Part shown: positions 6,584-9,017 of the stretch, piece after piece
Position numbering within the stretch: the first letter of the stretch is position 1
How the letters are laid out: each line of letters starts with the position of its first letter
Origin: Candidatus Bipolaricaulota bacterium
GTDB taxonomy: Bacteria; Bipolaricaulota; Bipolaricaulia; UBA7950; UBA9294
Assembly: GCA_020350845.1 (NCBI GenBank)
Contig: CP070725.1
Location: 1,258,249 to 1,267,265, forward strand
Direction: 5' to 3'
Length of the DNA: 9,017 bases
Notes under the pieces: generated by a model
What the model saw: only the letters and a program-made list of their open reading frames with translations
The model's database searches: none
Told to the model about the DNA's origin: nothing
Translations under genes and position numbers: made by a program

Positions 6584-7811
6584 GGTTCCGCGGCCGCACG
6601 AGGCGAACGGCCTCGCGCAGAAGGGCGCTCAAGCTCTGCCATCCGCCGACCGCGGTCACGATACCCAGAAGACGCGGCCACAGCTCCTGACGTCCGACGA
6701 ACGCCTCCAGAAGGCGGCTCGGGCGATCGATGTCTGCCTTCTCGGCGACGAGTGCGAGCAGGGACGGCTCGTCGGCGGCGCGAAGGGCGGCCGCGAGTTG
6801 ATCGTCGGTCAGCGCGCAGCGCATGCGGTGGATCTCCTTGCCGAACGCGATCTCCGCCCCGATCTCGCGGCGCCATTGCCCCTCGTAGACCGCGAGGTCG
6901 CCACGGGTCGTGCGCCTGGCGAGCGCCGCCCACGCGGCGAGCCGACCGGCGAGCTTGGCGCACCGCGCACCGGTGGAGATGCCGCCCCCCGAAAGCGGCT
7001 TCACCTGGCCGGCGGCGTCCCCCACGAGCAGGCCTCCATCGGCGACCGTTTCCGGCGGCGGCCCGAGAGGGATCGGCGCCGACTCGAGGGCGAGATCGTC
7101 GCTTCCCGCCTCCGGGTACCGCTCCTCGAGGAGCCGACGGAGGAACGGCTCGGGGCGATGGGGGGAGACACACGCGAGGCCCACCCGCAGCCGCCCCTCC
7201 TCCGCAGGGGCCGTCCACGCGAAGAAGCCCGGCGCCACGTCTCGCCCGACGAAGAGCCGCACTTCGTCGTCGACGCGCTCCTCCACGGGAATCGTCACCT
7301 GGAGAGAGGAGAGGACCGGGTCGGGCGGCGACAGGCCGAGGCATCGCGCGACCGTGCTCGCTGGACCGTCGGCGCCGATGACGACCGCCGCCTCGATCTC
7401 CGCCGTCCCCTCGGGAAGCTCCATCTTCACGACTCCCGGCATGACGGCCGTCGCCCGCGCCGGGGCGAGAAGTTCCGCCCCCTCCGCGCACGCCAGCGAC
7501 AGCAGCGCTGCGCGCGCCGCGGCGCGGTCGATGACGACGGCTTTCGGCTCGTCGCCTCGCAGGTGGAGACGGGTCGCCGCGGGGCCGTGGATGACGGCGC
7601 CGCGGATCACTCCGCGGACGACGCTGGCCGGGATCTCGAGGAGCTGCGGCGTCCCCGGGCTCACGAGACCGGCGCAGACCGGGCGCCCGTGCTCCGGAGG
7701 ATGGACATCGATGAGCACCGTCCGCGCACCGCTCCGCGCCGCCTCGCGAGCCGCGACGGCGCCCGCCGTCCCTCCCCCGATCACCGCTACGTCGTAGCGG
7801 GGAGGTGCCAT
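6579..7811 (-). CDS. Geranylgeranyl reductase family FAD-dependent oxidoreductase
   Basis: Members of this family are flavoproteins that hydrogenate isoprenoid double bonds, for example in chlorophyll phytyl chains, archaeal lipids or quinone tails. The 410 residues show the N-terminal FAD dinucleotide-binding fold VIGGGTAGAVAAREAARSG (10-28), a CAGLVSP element (46-52) at the position of the family's conserved Cys-Gly segment, IGADGPASTVAR (145-156), and the third flavin motif LVGDAAGQVKPLSGGGISTG (262-281). FFAWTAP (196-202) resembles the (Y/F)xWxFP substrate-cavity motif, with Ala for the second aromatic. There is no membrane span, so it is probably cytoplasmic or membrane-associated through substrate. 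ATG 7811 lies four bases after the gpsA stop, with GAGGA eleven bases upstream inside gpsA, so the genes are likely cotranscribed. Pairing with glycerol-phosphate synthesis hints at a role in lipid, menaquinone or polyprenyl-carrier saturation (inference). Related hydroxylases and dehydrogenases share the fold, so the substrate is uncertain. Confidence 0.85.
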   Translation of the reverse strand: MAPPRYDVAVIGGGTAGAVAAREAARSGARTVLIDVHPPEHGRPVCAGLVSPGTPQLLEIPASVVRGVIRGAVIHGPAATRLHLRGDEPKAVVIDRAAARAALLSLACAEGAELLAPARATAVMPGVVKMELPEGTAEIEAAVVIGADGPASTVARCLGLSPPDPVLSSLQVTIPVEERVDDEVRLFVGRDVAPGFFAWTAPAEEGRLRVGLACVSPHRPEPFLRRLLEERYPEAGSDDLALESAPIPLGPPPETVADGGLLVGDAAGQVKPLSGGGISTGARCAKLAGRLAAWAALARRTTRGDLAVYEGQWRREIGAEIAFGKEIHRMRCALTDDQLAAALRAADEPSLLALVAEKADIDRPSRLLEAFVGRQELWPRLLGIVTAVGGWQSLSALLREAVRLVRPRNL

Positions 7812-7815
7812 CGGT

Positions 7816-8802
7816 CTACGAGTCCTCGCGCTTCGGAGCGCGCGTCATGATCTTGTCCACGAGATCGAGCGGGGCGGCGCCGTCGAGAAGCTGCCGGACG
7901 GCATCGGTGATCGGCATCTCGATTCCGCGCTCGTGGGCGAGCCGGTGGACGATGCCCGTCGCATGAACGCCTTCGGCGACCATCGTCATTCCCTCGAGGA
8001 TCTCCGTGAGCGGCTCCCCACGCCCGAGGCGCTCGCCGACGCGCCGATTGCGACTGAGCGGGCTGGTGCAGGTGGCGACGAGGTCGCCGAGACCGGACAG
8101 CCCGAAGAACGTCTCCTGACGCACACCGAACGAGACGCCGAAGCGCACCATCTCCGCCAGGCCGCGGGTGATCAGCGCCCCGCGGCTGTTGTCCCCGTAT
8201 CCGAGGCCGTCGGAGACGCCGGTCGCGAGGGCGATGACATTCTTCACCGTGGCACAGAGCTCGACCCCACGAAGATCGGCGGAGAGGTAGATGCGGAATC
8301 GCGGGGTGGCGAAGGCGTGCTGCAGTTGTTTACCGACCTCGAGATCGTGTCCGGCGAGGACGACCGCGGTGGGAACGTCGCGGCCGACCTCCTCGGCATG
8401 ACTCGGGCCGGAGAGTGCGAACACCGCCCGCGGACCGAGACGTTCCTCGATGAGCTCGCTCATCGTCAGCTGCGACGAGCGATCCATCCCCTTGGCGAGG
8501 CTGACGAACAGCCCGTCCCTCGAACGCGCGGGAAACCGTTCGAGGATCTCCGCCATCGCGAAGGAAGGGACGGCGAGAACGATCACCTCGGCATCGATCG
8601 CCGCATCGAGGTCTGCGGTGATCGAGAGGCCGTCTCGGGGAAGGACGACACCCGTGAGGTACTGCCGGTTCTCGCGATCGGCTTCGATCGCGAGCGCCTG
8701 CTCACTGCGCCGCGCCCACAGGATCACGTTGTGACCGTTGCACGCGAGCAGGCGAGCGAACGCGGTTCCCCATCCCCCCGCGCCGACGACGCCGATCTTC
8801 AC
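7816..8802 (-). CDS. gpsA: NAD(P)-dependent glycerol-3-phosphate dehydrogenase
   Basis: GpsA reduces dihydroxyacetone phosphate to sn-glycerol-3-phosphate in the cytoplasm, supplying the phospholipid backbone. The chosen GTG (8800-8802) gives 328 residues, beginning VKIGVVGAGGWGTAFA with the nucleotide-binding GxGxxG at 7-12; GGAG at 8811-8814 is eight bases upstream. The frame stays open to 8862, but those 20 residues read through the protease gene and have no family match. Further signatures are AVPSFAMAEIL (77-87), SLAKGMD (101-107), LSGPSHAEEVG (130-140), VKNVIALATGVSDGLGYGDN (186-205) with the catalytic Lys at 187, ALITRGLAEMVRFG (209-222) and GLSGLGDLVATC (234-245) followed by SRNRRVG. 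The only mild oddity is CATVKN where GGALKN is common. The start overlaps the protease stop by four bases (GTGA), which indicates translational coupling, and the reductase gene follows after four bases. Confidence 0.96.
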   Translation of the reverse strand: MKIGVVGAGGWGTAFARLLACNGHNVILWARRSEQALAIEADRENRQYLTGVVLPRDGLSITADLDAAIDAEVIVLAVPSFAMAEILERFPARSRDGLFVSLAKGMDRSSQLTMSELIEERLGPRAVFALSGPSHAEEVGRDVPTAVVLAGHDLEVGKQLQHAFATPRFRIYLSADLRGVELCATVKNVIALATGVSDGLGYGDNSRGALITRGLAEMVRFGVSFGVRQETFFGLSGLGDLVATCTSPLSRNRRVGERLGRGEPLTEILEGMTMVAEGVHATGIVHRLAHERGIEMPITDAVRQLLDGAAPLDLVDKIMTRAPKREDS

Positions 8803-9017
8803 GGGGCGGTCTCCGCGCCGATGTCGATCGGCATCAGGACCCCCACATGGTCGGCGATCCACTGAATCGCGGTCTCGACCGGATCACCCTCCTCCGGGAC
8901 CTCGACGTCCGGTGTCAGCCCGACGTCCTGAACCGACGCGCCGGAAGGGATGAAGTACTCACCCGTCGTCAGCTTGAGGGCCGAGCCGTCGCTGAAGTTG
9001 AAGACGCGCTGGAAGAC
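8799..9017 (-). CDS. S41 carboxy-terminal processing protease, C-terminal end (cut by window edge)
   Basis: Only the last 72 codons are present; the gene begins beyond the right edge. The fragment reads VFQRVFNFSDGSALKLTTGEYF, then IPSGASVQDVGLTPDVEVPE, which is the conserved end of the S41 (CtpA/Prc) peptidase core: a DGSALKLTTxxYxxPSG strand and the xxGIxPDxEV element. These proteases act in the periplasm or at the membrane, trimming C-termini of envelope proteins. The catalytic Ser-Lys pair and the PDZ domain would lie upstream and cannot be checked. A short tail of about 30 residues follows the conserved part, ending IDIGAETAP. The stop (8799-8801) overlaps the gpsA GTG, so the two genes are probably in one operon. 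In some genomes S41 proteases neighbour peptidoglycan hydrolases with M23 domains; that would need the adjoining sequence. Confidence 0.86.
   Translation of the reverse strand, partial: VFQRVFNFSDGSALKLTTGEYFIPSGASVQDVGLTPDVEVPEEGDPVETAIQWIADHVGVLMPIDIGAETAP

Noticed and set aside
6568..7491. In-frame extension of the O-antigen-ligase-like gene upstream to 7491
   Set aside because: The extra 308 codons read as low-complexity Gly/Arg/Ala and overlap the reductase, whose frame has complete FAD motifs. The true start is ATG 6567.
8803..8862. Longer gpsA start at 8862
   Set aside because: The extra residues overlap the protease C-terminus and precede the standard KIGVVGAGGWG start; GTG 8802 has its own ribosome site.
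7933..8865. Plus-strand frame of 310 codons opposite gpsA
   Set aside because: It is antisense to a complete, motif-rich gpsA, and its own translation has no domain.

Overview
The window reads as a stretch of bacterial chromosome from a GC-rich, probably Gram-negative organism. The base composition is high in G and C throughout, codon third positions are mostly G or C, and all large genes are housekeeping or envelope genes on the minus strand. A hrcA-grpE heat-shock operon with a CIRCE operator, a large O-antigen-ligase-like membrane protein with a TPR tail, and a bacterial geranylgeranyl-reductase-family flavoprotein together suggest an under-sampled environmental lineage (Acidobacteriota, Eisenbacteria or a similar FCB-like group). 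The phylum cannot be fixed from this sequence alone. No mobile element, CRISPR array, tRNA or rRNA was seen, and codon use is even along the window.

Right-hand block (9017 down to 1561, all minus strand, read right to left). The block holds the C-terminus of an S41 carboxy-terminal processing protease (8799-9017, cut by the window edge), gpsA (7816-8802, overlapping the protease stop by 4 bases), a geranylgeranyl-reductase-family FAD oxidoreductase (6579-7811, 4 bases after gpsA), an O-antigen ligase/Wzy-type polytopic protein with a TPR tail (4207-6567, 11 bases after the reductase) and secA (1561-4152, 54 bases further on). The tight spacing suggests one operon for envelope and membrane biogenesis: glycerol-3-phosphate supply, isoprenoid saturation, glycan transfer or polymerisation, and protein export. 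Neither the ligase gene nor secA has a clear Shine-Dalgarno sequence, and both have a -10-like hexamer just upstream of the start.

Spacer (1242-1560). secA ends facing a small plus-strand reading frame of 42 codons (1293-1421) with a strong ribosome binding site. This frame is divergent from hrcA. Between it and the secA stop lie several short palindromes and two matched inverted repeats, GCGGCC-N13-GGCCGC, that may form a two-way 3'-end structure.

Left-hand block (1269 down to 1). A good sigma-70-type promoter (TGGACA-17-TATCAT) meets a CIRCE operator at the hrcA start. hrcA (148-1212) overlaps the start of grpE (158 to beyond position 1) by 11 bases. This is the classic self-repressing heat-shock operon; dnaK and dnaJ may follow beyond the left edge.

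I see no convincing new defence, mobile or secretion system. The items most worth a second look are the small divergent frame beside CIRCE, the twin inverted repeats after secA, a leucine in place of the usual arginine in SecA helicase motif VI, and the gpsA-reductase pairing.
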